A DNA stretch of 64,000 nucleotides from CAKZML01 sp963823435 (GCA_963823435.1 CAWGLN010000001.1:1488001-1552000), one strand, 5' to 3'. Shown: positions 39,951-48,611, counted from the stretch's first letter. Numbers and translations are program-made. Notes: generated by a model not told the origin, from the letters alone.

Positions 39951-40877
39951 ATGAAGTCACATTGGCTGTTCCTGGTGGTCATGACAATGCTCGTTGCATC
40001 GACGCAGGAGGCGAGATCTCAGTCCGGCAGCGGTGTCACGTATGCTGACCTTGCGCCTATCCTCGCCCAGCGCTGCGTGATGTGTCACTCAGGCAGTGCG
40101 GCTCCTCTTGGCCTGCGATTGGACAGTTTCGAATCGGTGTTGAAAGGAAGCGCCAATGGCCCGGTCGTGAAGGCGAACGATCTTTCGGGCAGCGAGCTTG
40201 TCCGTCGTCTCAAGGGCATCAGTCAGCCACGCATGCCGATGACCGGGCCGCCGTTCTTGTCCGATGCTGACGTCGCCCTTTTCGAGCGTTGGATCTCGGC
40301 CGGGTTACCCGAGGGCGTCGTCGCTCAAGTCGCGCCCCCTCCTGAACCGACGGGGCCGGGGCCCGCGCCAAGTGAAGTGGTCACGTTTCTCCAGGTTGCG
40401 CCGATTCTGGCCATGCGTTGTGCGAAGTGCCATGCCGACATGGGATTGATGGGCGCGGCGCCGGAGGGTTATCGGCTGACTTCTTATGAATCAACGCTGT
40501 CGACGGCTGATCGCGTCCGCGTGGTACCCGGCAAGCCCGACGCAAGCGAACTGGTTCGACGAATTCGCGGCCAGGCGCTCCCCAGGATGCCATTCGATGG
40601 TCCACCGTATCTCTCCGGCGACGAGATTCGCCTGATAGAAGCCTGGGTCGCTCAAGGCGCACGTGATAGCAACGGAAAGATCGCGCCCAACCCGACCGGT
40701 GCCACCGTGCGCCTGCACGGAACGCTGCGAGAGGGACCGAGACTGGATGACCTCGATCTTGTTATCGGTGCGCACACGCGCATCGACAAGTCGCCCAAGC
40801 CTGGTGACTACGTTGAGGTCCGTGGTAGCGTGGACGCGACAGCGAACGTCAGGGTCGAGCGTCTTAGACGACGGTAA
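39951..40877 (+). CDS. Exported double c-type-cytochrome-like (PSCyt1) protein
   Basis: 308 residues with a signal peptide (WLFLVVMTMLVASTQEARSQ). Two tandem domains each hold one haem-binding motif: C-V-M-C-H near residue 44 and C-A-K-C-H near 160. Each is followed by a conserved Arg/Pro segment (RRLKGISQPRMPMTGPPFLS; RRIRGQALPRMPFDGPPYLS), as in planctomycete-type cytochrome C domains. A small beta-rich C-terminal domain (from T-V-R-L-H-G-T-L-R-E-G) ends the protein. Periplasmic electron transfer is likely. A start 21 bases upstream is possible but moves the signal peptide inward. Confidence 0.82.
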   Translation: MKSHWLFLVVMTMLVASTQEARSQSGSGVTYADLAPILAQRCVMCHSGSAAPLGLRLDSFESVLKGSANGPVVKANDLSGSELVRRLKGISQPRMPMTGPPFLSDADVALFERWISAGLPEGVVAQVAPPPEPTGPGPAPSEVVTFLQVAPILAMRCAKCHADMGLMGAAPEGYRLTSYESTLSTADRVRVVPGKPDASELVRRIRGQALPRMPFDGPPYLSGDEIRLIEAWVAQGARDSNGKIAPNPTGATVRLHGTLREGPRLDDLDLVIGAHTRIDKSPKPGDYVEVRGSVDATANVRVERLRRR

Positions 40878-41075
40878 ATTTCAGTCCGATTTGCGCAAGA
40901 TGGAAGAGTCGGTGCCGATGTCAGGCTAATAAGCAAACGCCGGCACGGAGGTTAAACACATGTTGGCCAATAATCCGCTTATAACAAACGCTTGCAGCCT
41001 GACCCGGCGCAGCTCGGTCGCTGATCCGAGGCGTCAACCCGGATTCCATTCGTCATCAGATAACTGGAGGTTCGT

Positions 41076-41495
41076 ATGAAGTTCTATGCAATTGTCGCAG
41101 TCATCGCAAGCCTGTTTATCGGAGGTGAAGCGCGAGCGCAAGACGCCGAGACCATGGCCAGGGCGGAAGCCGCCGCCGGGCAGTGGCTCACGCTGATTGA
41201 CTCAGCTGGCTACGCGGCCAGTTGGGAGCAAGCGGCAGGGCTTTTCAAGGCAGCGGTCAGCGAGCAAGATTGGGAGAACGCCATTCAGGGTGTCCGCAAT
41301 CCACTTGGCGCGGTCAAGTCAAGGAAGCTGAAGTCCGCCCAGTTCACCACGTCTTTGCCTGGCGCTCCGGATGGCGAGTATGTGGTCATCCAGTTTGAGA
41401 CTCAATTCGAGAACAAAGCCAGCGCCGTTGAGACTGTGACGCCTCTAAAGGACAAGGACGGGGTGTGGCGAGTTTCCGGTTATTACATTAAGTAG
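41076..41495 (+). CDS. Exported DUF4019 protein
   Basis: 139 residues: a signal peptide (FYAIVAVIASLFIGGEARAQ) and one DUF4019 domain, recognised by AAAGQWLTLIDSAGYAASWE, NPLGAVKSRKLKSAQFTTSL and the closing DKDGVWRVSGYYIK. The domain has an NTF2-like or cystatin-like look; its function is unknown. GGAGG precedes the ATG. It stands alone. Confidence 0.85.
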   Translation: MKFYAIVAVIASLFIGGEARAQDAETMARAEAAAGQWLTLIDSAGYAASWEQAAGLFKAAVSEQDWENAIQGVRNPLGAVKSRKLKSAQFTTSLPGAPDGEYVVIQFETQFENKASAVETVTPLKDKDGVWRVSGYYIK

Positions 41496-41651
41496 CCGTA
41501 AATTTGAAAAGGGGTACCTCAAACCGAGGTTTTGAAATGAAGAAAAGGCGGAAAGTTTATTTCGAACCCCAATTCGATAGGTGACAATTAAATCGTTGAA
41601 ACAAGGTCCGAATCCATTCACTTGGGCCGCTGCCCGCAAAGGACGCTAGAC

Positions 41652-42017
41652 ATGAACTTCACCGTCGCCGCAGTCGCAACATCTGTCGCCGGCTTGATCC
41701 TGGGGCTTGGTTGGCTTTTCGCCGGAGGCCTTTGGCTCAAGCGGTTAGGGCTTGAGGCAAGTGCCTCGGGATTGGTCATCGGTCGGCGTCTAGGTGCTGT
41801 GTACCTGGGCATTGCCATGATGTTGTTCCTGGTCAGGTCCGCACCAGCCTCTGAGTTCCGGTCGTCCGTATCCATGGCAATGATTTTTGCGCTTGGCTTG
41901 TTGGCGCTACTTGGGCTCATTGAGTTCAAGGCAAAGCGAGCCGGCCCGGGTATATTGGTTAGTGTAGTCCTTGAAGTCCTGCTTGCCGCCGGGTTTGTGT
42001 CTGTTCTATTGGTATAG
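41652..42017 (+). CDS. Small membrane protein of unknown function
   Basis: 121 residues with four predicted helices (VAAVATSVAGLILGLGWLFA, GRRLGAVYLGIAMMLFLVRS, MAMIFALGLLALLGLIEF, ILVSVVLEVLLAAGFVSVLL). The polypeptide is nearly all membrane. AAAGGA ten bases upstream supports ATG 41652. No family name can be assigned with confidence. Confidence 0.6.
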   Translation: MNFTVAAVATSVAGLILGLGWLFAGGLWLKRLGLEASASGLVIGRRLGAVYLGIAMMLFLVRSAPASEFRSSVSMAMIFALGLLALLGLIEFKAKRAGPGILVSVVLEVLLAAGFVSVLLV

Positions 42018-42166
42018 TCCCCGAGACAGATTAGTCAGGTGGCACACCAGAAATGGCATAGAAATTGGGTCGAACCGCAATTAGCACTGGAATCCTGGAT
42101 AAGAGGGAATAACTGTTTTAGTCAAGAACCCTGACAAATATCAGTTAGGCCGAAAGGAAGATCGTC

Positions 42167-42547
42167 GTGAATCTCAACCAACTCTCTCTGCCCGTTTCAG
42201 ACTTTGATCGCTCCGTTGCGTTCTACCGTGATATGGGATTTACGCTTATCGTTCACTCGCCGCCCCGTTATGCCCGCTTCGAATGCCCTGACGGTGACTC
42301 AACATTCTCGCTCCAAACAGTGGATCACCCGGTAAGCACTTCCGGCGTGGTCGTGTACTTTGAATGCCCGGACCTTGACGAGCGGGTCCAGCAATTGCTC
42401 GCGGCAGGGTTTGAGTTCACACAGCTCCCGACGGATGAGCGCTGGCTCTGGCGCGAGGCGCGCCTCACCGACCCTTCAGGTAACGTGCTTTGTTTGTTCC
42501 GGGGCGGTGAGAATCGCAAGAATCCCCCGTGGCGTGTCACGGCCTGA
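42167..42547 (+). CDS. VOC-family (glyoxalase-like) protein
   Basis: 126 residues forming one vicinal-oxygen-chelate domain: NLNQLSLPVSDFDRSVAFYR at the start, YARFECPDGDSTFSLQTV in the middle, and RLTDPSGNVLCLFRGGENRK at the end. The usual metal ligands are partly present (Glu in F-E-C-P). The substrate is unknown. The start is GTG. It is likely a single-gene unit between GGGGTCGAACCG repeats. Confidence 0.85.
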   Translation: MNLNQLSLPVSDFDRSVAFYRDMGFTLIVHSPPRYARFECPDGDSTFSLQTVDHPVSTSGVVVYFECPDLDERVQQLLAAGFEFTQLPTDERWLWREARLTDPSGNVLCLFRGGENRKNPPWRVTA

Positions 42548-42636
42548 TAAGCATTCAAGTCGATGGCGATTCGTGGTTCAATTCAGGCGATAGACTCCAA
42601 AGGAAGTTATTGCACTAACCAATTCCAGGGATCCAC

Positions 42637-43179
42637 ATGACTGAGAAGTACTTTAAAAGAATAAAATACTACCTGATTGCCATCGTCGTTATTGTTGAAC
42701 TGGCTCATTTGTCCTGGGAGCATTTCAATGGCGGCATATTAAGTCACCACCTGCTAAATCGTGCGGACTATCCATCAATATCTAACGGGTGGGGAATAAT
42801 TATTCTTCCTTTGTTAGCATGGTTTTCTACAGTACGCATTAAAAAGAGAATTGCATTTGCATCTGACGGTGCACCTGCCGCCCAGCCAATCCCAACTGGA
42901 ATTTTAGTAGGTTTTTTCGGGATGTTAGTCGTAAGTATTTTGCAGTCCCTGGCGTTCAAATTCGGCTATCAGAACATCACCATGTATATGGCGTTAGGTG
43001 TATTAATTACGGGGCTGTTTTTACCAATCTATCGAGCCGAGTGTGTTCTTGGTCACGTGCTGGGTGCCGCATTTACTTTTGGCCCGGTGATTCCCTTGAT
43101 AGGCATGTTCGTTATGGGTTCGGTTTCTGCATTGTCAAATTTAGGTGTGAAGCCACTAATTATACGTATCAGAAAATAG
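42637..43179 (+). CDS. AT-rich membrane protein of unknown function
   Basis: 180 residues with four to five predicted helices (YYLIAIVVIVELAHLSWEHF, GWGIIILPLLAWFSTV, GILVGFFGMLVVSILQSLAF, MYMALGVLITGLFLPIY, GPVIPLIGMFVMGSV). Codon use is clearly more AT-rich than in flanking genes, suggesting recent transfer. I do not recognise the family. The segment W-E-H-F-N-G-G-I-L-S-H-H could be a metal-facing loop, but that is only a guess. Confidence 0.65.
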   Translation: MTEKYFKRIKYYLIAIVVIVELAHLSWEHFNGGILSHHLLNRADYPSISNGWGIIILPLLAWFSTVRIKKRIAFASDGAPAAQPIPTGILVGFFGMLVVSILQSLAFKFGYQNITMYMALGVLITGLFLPIYRAECVLGHVLGAAFTFGPVIPLIGMFVMGSVSALSNLGVKPLIIRIRK

Positions 43180-43274
43180 AAATCGGGGTCGAACCGCAAT
43201 CAATTCGAATAAGAGGAAGGAGGAGTTGGGCCACAGGATACGCCGCTAAGCATGCACATCACCAGGCAGATTTT

Positions 43275-44414
43275 ATGATCAACGCACTTATCGATCGTTC
43301 AGACTATCCGGGCCTCAACGAGTGCGTCTATCTCAACCAGGCGTCATTGGGTCTGATTGCTCAGCCGGCCGTTCAGTCGATGCATGAGTTTCTGGACAAC
43401 ACTGCCCGTCACGGCAACCTCAGGATGACTGACGAGGAGGAGGTTGGATTCTTCGAGTCCTTGCGTCAGCGCGGGGCGCAACTCCTGAATTGCCATGCTG
43501 ATCACCTGGCCATTACAGCAAGCGCCAGTGAGTTACTCGGTCAACTGCCCTTTTTGATTCGCCCGACTCCCGGCAGCTCCATTGTTGCCGTCGCCACAGA
43601 TTTTCCGGCCGTTACCCGCCCCTGGATACGATATGCGGCTGAGAACGAATGCTCTCTTCGCTTTGTTGACGATATCGCAAGCGAGAATCTTACAACCAGG
43701 CTCATCGATGGTATCGATAGCCAGACGGCCGTGGTCGCCGTCAGCTGGGTTCAGTTCTCCACCGGGTCCATGGTCGATGTCCCTCGGCTGCGCGAGGCGT
43801 GTGCGCGGGCTGGCGCAAGGCTGGTCGTCGATGCAACCCAGGCAGCAGGAATCCTGAAGGTGGACTCGCAGCAGTGGCAGGCGGATGCGGTTGTCACCAG
43901 CGGTTACAAGTGGCTGGGCGGTCACGGTGGCGTTGCGCTCTCGGCGGTATCCCCCGGCTTGCTCGAGCAAGATCCATCGCTTCCGGGCTGGTTTGGAACA
44001 AGCAGTCCTTTTGACTTTGACGCCACACGCCTGCATTTTGCCGCCAGCGCTCGTCGTTTTACCCAGTCGACCATGTCCTATATTTCGATGGCTGGCCTGG
44101 CCACGGCAATCGACCGGTTGCTGTCCCTTGGAGAAGGTCAGCTTGAGTCGCATTCCCGTCGTCTCGCAGGCCGGCTGATAAAGGGTGCCAAGGTGCACGG
44201 ATGGACGCCATTTCGGGCGCTGGACGACCCATCGGCCTCACCCCATATCGTATCGCTCAGCCACCCGGAACTCGACGCGGAAAGCGCAACAGACGCATTG
44301 CGTCGCAAGCGTATTGTTTGTGGGATTCGCAACGGGCGCATCAGGGTTTCGCTCGCGCCCTATAACAACGGTGCTGACATTGATGCCTTGATTGATGTGT
44401 TGGCGTCTGTTTGA
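43275..44414 (+). CDS. Class V aminotransferase-fold PLP enzyme
   Basis: 379 residues. The PLP lysine lies in VVTSGYKWLGGHGGVALSAV, the cofactor Asp in RLVVDATQAAGILKVD, and a serine-rich phosphate pocket in ITASASELLGQLPFLIR. It belongs to the cysteine-desulfurase/isopenicillin-epimerase-like group. The exact reaction is unknown; no obvious catalytic Cys loop of IscS type is seen. The start ATG 43275 matches the N-terminal family pattern (YLNQASLGLIAQPAV). An upstream in-frame extension overlaps the preceding gene and is rejected. Confidence 0.83.
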   Translation: MINALIDRSDYPGLNECVYLNQASLGLIAQPAVQSMHEFLDNTARHGNLRMTDEEEVGFFESLRQRGAQLLNCHADHLAITASASELLGQLPFLIRPTPGSSIVAVATDFPAVTRPWIRYAAENECSLRFVDDIASENLTTRLIDGIDSQTAVVAVSWVQFSTGSMVDVPRLREACARAGARLVVDATQAAGILKVDSQQWQADAVVTSGYKWLGGHGGVALSAVSPGLLEQDPSLPGWFGTSSPFDFDATRLHFAASARRFTQSTMSYISMAGLATAIDRLLSLGEGQLESHSRRLAGRLIKGAKVHGWTPFRALDDPSASPHIVSLSHPELDAESATDALRRKRIVCGIRNGRIRVSLAPYNNGADIDALIDVLASV

Positions 44415-44768
44415 GGACGGCGGAACAATTACTCCCAGGATGATTGGAAAACTCATGCCCGCGGTAATAATGTGGTCCAGGAGACAAAGGGGGACATTCT
44501 GCTTTAATGCTGAATAAAGCAGAATGTCCCCTCAATTTCCGCCCGTCACCAGACCGGAGGTCGGTATGTTTATCGGACACCTTAGTCAGATTACCTCCAG
44601 CCGGGCGACAACCGAGGCCTGGGCATTCTTCGACCCGAAAAACTGGAATGATGCAAATGACGACTAAGCAGTCGATCCGAGCACTCTCAATCTCGTCGCC
44701 TCGCGTAAAAGGTGGCAGGTTAACTTTCTTTCTCTATACTCAAATAGGAATAACAAATGGAGACGGCA
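44415..44768. other. 354-bp intergenic region with a long perfect hairpin
   Basis: Apart from the hairpin at 44490-44531 nothing gene-like is seen. An AT-rich stretch near 44725-44750, just before the ferritin-like gene, may be its promoter. Confidence 0.45.
44490..44531. repeat. Perfect 17-bp inverted repeat (REP-like hairpin)
   Basis: GGGGACATTCTGCTTTA (44490-44506) and TAAAGCAGAATGTCCCC (44515-44531) are exact reverse complements around an eight-base loop. Neither arm has a T-tract, so a terminator is less likely than a REP-type element. Confidence 0.8.
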
Positions 44769-45212
44769 ATGAACAAAACCCTGATTGATGCACTTAACCG
44801 TATTTTGGAACTGGAGTTGGCCGGGGTTGTGCGATACACGCACTATTCACTCATGGTGTTTGGCTATAACCGTATTCCGATTGTGTCCTGGCTAAAAAGC
44901 AATGCACAGGAAGGGCTTGATCACGCCTACAAAGCGGGAGAAATGGTGACCTTGCTCGGAGGACATCCATCCTTAAAGATTGGCACGCTCCTGGAAACCG
45001 AAAAGCACGATATAGGTGACATTCTGCGCGAAAGCCTTGAGCATGAAAAAATAGCTTTGGATGCCTATTACGAATTGCTCAAACTCGCTGAGGGGCAATC
45101 TGTATTGCTTGAGGAATACGCCCGGGAAATGATCGTGCAAGAAGAGTTGCACCTTGATGAGGTAAACAAAATGCTTCGTCGGCCAGGCGAAATCGCACCC
45201 TTCGTTGAATGA
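44769..45212 (+). CDS. Bacterioferritin/ferritin-like protein
   Basis: 147 residues in a four-helix ferritin-like fold. Diiron ligand motifs are seen: ELELAGVVRYTHYSLMVFG (Glu), NAQEGLDHAYKAGEMVTLLG (Glu and His), SLEHEKIALDAYYELLKLAE (Glu) and MIVQEELHLDEVNKML (Glu-x-x-His). It probably oxidises and stores iron or handles peroxide. GGAG at 44759 favours ATG 44769 over an in-frame ATG at 44757. It precedes the CDGSH/glutamate-synthase fusion on the same strand, 242 bp away with a hairpin between, so cotranscription is uncertain. Confidence 0.86.
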   Translation: MNKTLIDALNRILELELAGVVRYTHYSLMVFGYNRIPIVSWLKSNAQEGLDHAYKAGEMVTLLGGHPSLKIGTLLETEKHDIGDILRESLEHEKIALDAYYELLKLAEGQSVLLEEYAREMIVQEELHLDEVNKMLRRPGEIAPFVE

Positions 45213-45223
45213 GGGAATAAATA

Positions 45224-45277
45224 GGGGTCGAGCCGAGTTTTTCTATTAAGCCGACACAGAAATCTCGGTCTGACCCC
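45224..45277. repeat. GGGGTC-type inverted repeat
   Basis: GGGGTCGAGCCGAG (45224-45237) pairs with CTCGGTCTGACCCC (45264-45277) with two mismatches. It is preceded by GGAATAAATA, as at 39583. Related units lie at 39316, 39607, 42067, 43189, 47004 and 50917. Confidence 0.7.
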
Positions 45278-45454
45278 GATTACCACCCCGATTGCTCTGA
45301 GAAAAATTGCCTTGGGCAAGTCAGGGTCATAGAGTGGGATCCCACCTCAACGAAACGCCACGGCGTGGGCCCGGACTGACGCCGGGCCCGACGACACATT
45401 TCTTGTCCCGGGTACCGACTGGGAAGACTCTTTAACTCTCGCCAGGGAGGCAAT

Positions 45455-47008
45455 ATGGATAAGCCAATCGTCGCGGACAACCGGCCCAAGAAGGTGGAGC
45501 TAACCAAAGGCCAGGAGTACTATTTCTGCGTTTGCGGCCGTTCGAAGTCGCAACCGTTTTGCGATGGCTCCCATGCCGGCACGTCATTCAAACCCAGGGG
45601 CTTTACCGCGGAACAGGATGGTGAAGCCTATTTGTGTGCTTGCAAGCACACGGCCAACGCACCTTTTTGTGATGGCACGCATAAGCAGTTCAGTGGCGAG
45701 CAGGTTGGGAAGGAAGGCCCCGGAGTACAGGCGGGGCCCGGTGAACTGCCCATTGCTGTCGCAACCGTTGAAGAACCGACGGTTGCGTATATCCATCAAC
45801 TCGCCAGGGAAGGCTTGTCCAAGCTGGGTCACCATGGCCGGATGACCTCCATGGGCGTACCGCGTCATTTGCTGCCCCAGTGGGATGACCTGCAAATCAT
45901 GGCCGCCCAGATGGCTACCAAGCCGTTGATGGAAGACCAGGCGGTTGGGACTGAACTGGTGATCGGACCCGAGGCTGACAGGCCCCTGGTACTGAAAATT
46001 CCGTTGTTCGTATCTGATATGAGTTTTGGCTCACTTTCTGAAGAAGCAAAAATTGCCCTGGCCATGGGTGCCCAGTTGGCGGGTACCGGTATTTGCTCAG
46101 GCGAAGGCGGCATGCTGCCTGAGGAGCAAGCGGCCAATTCCCGATATTTTTACGAATATGCAAGCGCCGGCTTCGGCTACAAGGAAGAACTGCTCGCCAA
46201 GGTACAAGCGTTTCACTTTAAAGGTGGGCAGGGTGCAAAGACCGGAACAGGCGGCCACCTTCCAGGTAGCAAGAATATAGGCAAGATCTCACAAGTCCGT
46301 GGTATACCCGAAGGCCAGCCGGCCATATCTCCACCGACCTTCAGAGATCTCTCATCGGTATCAGATTTCAAGCGATTTGCCGACGGTGTCCGGGAACTAA
46401 CCGGTGGCATCCCGATTGGCTTCAAGCTCAGTGCCAATCACATTGAGCGGGATGTCCAGTTTGCCCTGGATGCCAGCGCGGATTACATCATTCTGGATGG
46501 TCGCGGCGGCGGCACCGGTGCGGCGCCACAAATGTTCAGAGATCACATCAGCGTGCCGACCATCCCCGCCCTGGCGCGGGCTCGTCGTTACCTGGATGAA
46601 CAAGGGGCCAGTGGTCGGGTAACGTTGATTATTACCGGTGGTTTGCGGCTGCCGATTGATTTTGTGAAAGCCCTGGCGCTGGGCGCCGATGGCGTTGCCC
46701 TGGCAAACAGTGCCATGCAGGCCATTGGGTGTGTTGCCGCAAGGATGTGCAATACAAATAATTGCCCCACCGGTATTGCCACCCAGAAACCTGAACTGCG
46801 GAAACGCCTGGATATCCAGAAATCCGCCCAGCAGTTGCACAGGTTTTTTGACGCCTCGGTGGAGTTGATGCAGGTTATGGCTCGGGCATGCGGGCATGAT
46901 GACCTGAGCAAGTTCAACAAGAATGACCTGGCCACCTGGCATCGCGAAATGGCCTTGTTATCGGGTGTGAAGTACTCTGGCTATGTTGATCCCGCCGGGT
47001 CTAGGTAA
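45455..47008 (+). CDS. Two CDGSH iron-sulfur domains fused to a glutamate-synthase-like FMN domain
   Basis: 517 residues. Residues 18-80 hold two CDGSH [2Fe-2S] motifs: C-V-C-G-R-S-K-S-Q-P-F-C-D-G-S-H and C-A-C-K-H-T-A-N-A-P-F-C-D-G-T-H. From about 110 the archaeal-type GltS FMN-barrel follows: PLFVSDMSFGSLSEEAKIAL, GICSGEGGML, FKGGQGAKTGTGGHLPGSKN, DYIILDGRGGGTGAAPQMFR and the 3Fe-4S-type cysteine motif CVAARMCNTNNCPTGIATQ. No glutaminase domain is present. It is likely a cytoplasmic redox flavoprotein; a true glutamate synthase is not proven. GGGAGG precedes the ATG. Confidence 0.9.
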   Translation: MDKPIVADNRPKKVELTKGQEYYFCVCGRSKSQPFCDGSHAGTSFKPRGFTAEQDGEAYLCACKHTANAPFCDGTHKQFSGEQVGKEGPGVQAGPGELPIAVATVEEPTVAYIHQLAREGLSKLGHHGRMTSMGVPRHLLPQWDDLQIMAAQMATKPLMEDQAVGTELVIGPEADRPLVLKIPLFVSDMSFGSLSEEAKIALAMGAQLAGTGICSGEGGMLPEEQAANSRYFYEYASAGFGYKEELLAKVQAFHFKGGQGAKTGTGGHLPGSKNIGKISQVRGIPEGQPAISPPTFRDLSSVSDFKRFADGVRELTGGIPIGFKLSANHIERDVQFALDASADYIILDGRGGGTGAAPQMFRDHISVPTIPALARARRYLDEQGASGRVTLIITGGLRLPIDFVKALALGADGVALANSAMQAIGCVAARMCNTNNCPTGIATQKPELRKRLDIQKSAQQLHRFFDASVELMQVMARACGHDDLSKFNKNDLATWHREMALLSGVKYSGYVDPAGSR

Positions 47009-47030
47009 ATGGGGTCTGACCCCATTTACC
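47004..47030. repeat. Perfect palindrome overlapping a stop codon
   Basis: GGTAAATGGGGTC, a single T, then GACCCCATTTACC: 13-bp arms with one central base. The TAA stop of the upstream gene is part of the left arm. It is the tightest member of the GGGGTC repeat family here. Confidence 0.8.
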
Positions 47031-47068
47031 CCGCGACGGGCGCTACAACAGACACAAGGAAACCGTAA

Positions 47069-47686
47069 ATGCCCAAGCTGAAACTAACCTACTTTGATTT
47101 TGACGGTGGACGTGGGGAACCGGTGCGTCTGGCGTTGGTCATCGCCGGCATGGCCTTCGAGGATGACCGGGTCAAGTTCAAGGACTGGCCAGCACGCAAA
47201 CCCGGCACGCCTTTCGGTGCGCTACCAGTACTGGAGGTGGATGGGGCGGTGATATCGCAATCCAATACCATCACGCGTTATGTAGGCAAGCTGACTGATT
47301 TGTATCCGGATGATCCCTGGCAGGCGGCCCTGTGCGATGAAGTCATGGATGCGGTCGAGGATCTCAACGGGCATATCGGCACGACCATCTCTATCAGTGA
47401 CCCGGCCGCGAAAAAGACCGCCAGGGAAGCGCTGGCCAGCGGCCCGATGAGTGTCCATCTCGCCCGTCTGAATGCCTACCTGGAAGCCAGAGGCGGAGAG
47501 TACTTTGCCGACAATCGCCTGACCGTGGCCGACTTGAAGGTCTATTCGCTGGTTTCGCATCTGCGCTCCGGGGTGCTGGATCATATCCCGGCTGACCTGG
47601 TGGAGCGCAAAGCGCCGCTGCTGGTGAAACATTCGGACCGTCTGAAAAAGCACCCGAAGATCGCGGCCTACTATAAGGATCGTTAG
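47069..47686 (+). CDS. Glutathione S-transferase (sigma-like)
   Basis: 205 residues. The N-terminal thioredoxin-fold domain begins KLTYFDFDGGRGEPVRLALV, with the Tyr of the sigma/alpha type and the glutathione-binding ALPVLEVDGAVISQSNTITR. The all-helical C-terminal domain has FADNRLTVADLKVYSLVSHL. It conjugates or reduces electrophiles with glutathione in the cytoplasm. It follows the flavoprotein by 60 bp across the palindrome, so a shared stress role is possible but not shown. Confidence 0.9.
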   Translation: MPKLKLTYFDFDGGRGEPVRLALVIAGMAFEDDRVKFKDWPARKPGTPFGALPVLEVDGAVISQSNTITRYVGKLTDLYPDDPWQAALCDEVMDAVEDLNGHIGTTISISDPAAKKTAREALASGPMSVHLARLNAYLEARGGEYFADNRLTVADLKVYSLVSHLRSGVLDHIPADLVERKAPLLVKHSDRLKKHPKIAAYYKDR

Positions 47687-47850
47687 CCCGCGAAAGGTGT
47701 CTGACATCTTTGGTTCTTCCGGCAATAGAACCCGAACCCCTGGTTGATCTTGCGGCCGACCGCGGTAGCGCGGAGTAACTGGTCAATATGCACAAATAGA
47801 CGGCTTTCCGGCGATAGGTATTCGGGAAATACTTGGGATAGGAGGCTGTC

Positions 47851-48219
47851 ATGGATGACATCGCAAGATTTTTGCAGGTACAACGGCTGGCATTGTTGCG
47901 ATACCTGGATGGGCAAGCTCCTCAGACAGCGGACGAGCCTGGGCCTCTGGAATATGTGCAGGGCGTTCTTGATGAGTGGTCAAGCAAATATGCCGGACGG
48001 GTATTGCCTGAGCCCTGCCTTCGGGAGCGGACCTTTTGGTTTGCTCTATACCAACTCGAGGAACTCACTGAGAATCCTGTGCACGGCGCTCTGGATCCAT
48101 ATGAACGATTTCTACTGGAAGATCTCGCGATGGCCAGGGAGTTGCTACGAACATGGTCTGAATTGCCGGAAGGGTACTACGCCACACGACCGGGAGAATT
48201 TCTTTCAGATGAGAACTGA
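47851..48219 (+). CDS. Small soluble protein of unknown function
   Basis: 122 residues, acidic and probably all helical, without signal peptide or membrane segment. Motifs: IARFLQVQRLALLRYLDG, GPLEYVQGVLDEWSSKYAGR and ERTFWFALYQLEELTENPV. A strong ribosome-binding site (AGGAGG at 47840-47845) supports the start. It lies just upstream of the HigBA module. I do not recognise the family. Confidence 0.7.
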   Translation: MDDIARFLQVQRLALLRYLDGQAPQTADEPGPLEYVQGVLDEWSSKYAGRVLPEPCLRERTFWFALYQLEELTENPVHGALDPYERFLLEDLAMARELLRTWSELPEGYYATRPGEFLSDEN

Positions 48220-48301
48220 AACAGGTTTGCGGGCTGCACCCTGGCTTATCGTGTGTGTACTCTGCACCGGTACGCGACAGCATTCTGAAGAACGCTTTGC
48301 G

Positions 48302-48326
48302 AACTGTAACGTAACACGTTACAGTT
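48302..48326. promoter_or_regulatory. Perfect palindromic operator before higB
   Basis: AACTGTAACG and CGTTACAGTT are exact 10-bp inverted arms around TAACA, ending six bases before the higB start. HigA antitoxins repress their own operon through such palindromes, so this is the likely HigA operator. Confidence 0.75.
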
Positions 48327-48332
48327 AGGGCG

Positions 48333-48611
48333 ATGATTCAGGGTTTCAAGCACAAGGGCCTTGAGCGTTTCTTCCAAACAGGCGTGAAGTCAGGGATTCG
48401 GGCGAGCCATGCCAGGCGCCTTCAATTGATCCTCGGCCGATTGAATGCATCCAAGTGTGCTGGCGACATGGATCTGCCCGGGTTGTTCCTGCATAAACTC
48501 GCGGGTACTCGTGTGGAGACTTGGTCAGTCCGGGTGAGTGGCAACTGGCGCGTCACTTTCCGGTTTAACGGGGCACATGCGGAGCGGGTGGATTACGAAG
48601 ACTGTCATTGA
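48333..48611 (+). CDS. higB: HigB-type mRNA-interferase toxin
   Basis: 92 residues of the RelE/HigB fold: QGFKHKGLERFFQTGVKSGI, ARRLQLILGRLNASKCAGDM, LPGLFLHKLAGTRVETWSV and SGNWRVTFRFNGAHAERVDY. HigB toxins cut mRNA at the ribosome. The toxin gene comes first, as usual for hig. The antitoxin starts ten bases after the stop. A perfect palindrome lies just upstream. Confidence 0.92.
   Translation: MIQGFKHKGLERFFQTGVKSGIRASHARRLQLILGRLNASKCAGDMDLPGLFLHKLAGTRVETWSVRVSGNWRVTFRFNGAHAERVDYEDCH

Noticed and set aside
42130..42160. GTTAGGC near 42146 as an attC right box
   Set aside because: No complementary left box or stem arms occur upstream.
43041..43274. N-terminal extension of the class V aminotransferase-fold gene
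   Set aside because: It overlaps the preceding membrane gene and has no family similarity; the ATG at 43275 fits the known N-terminus.
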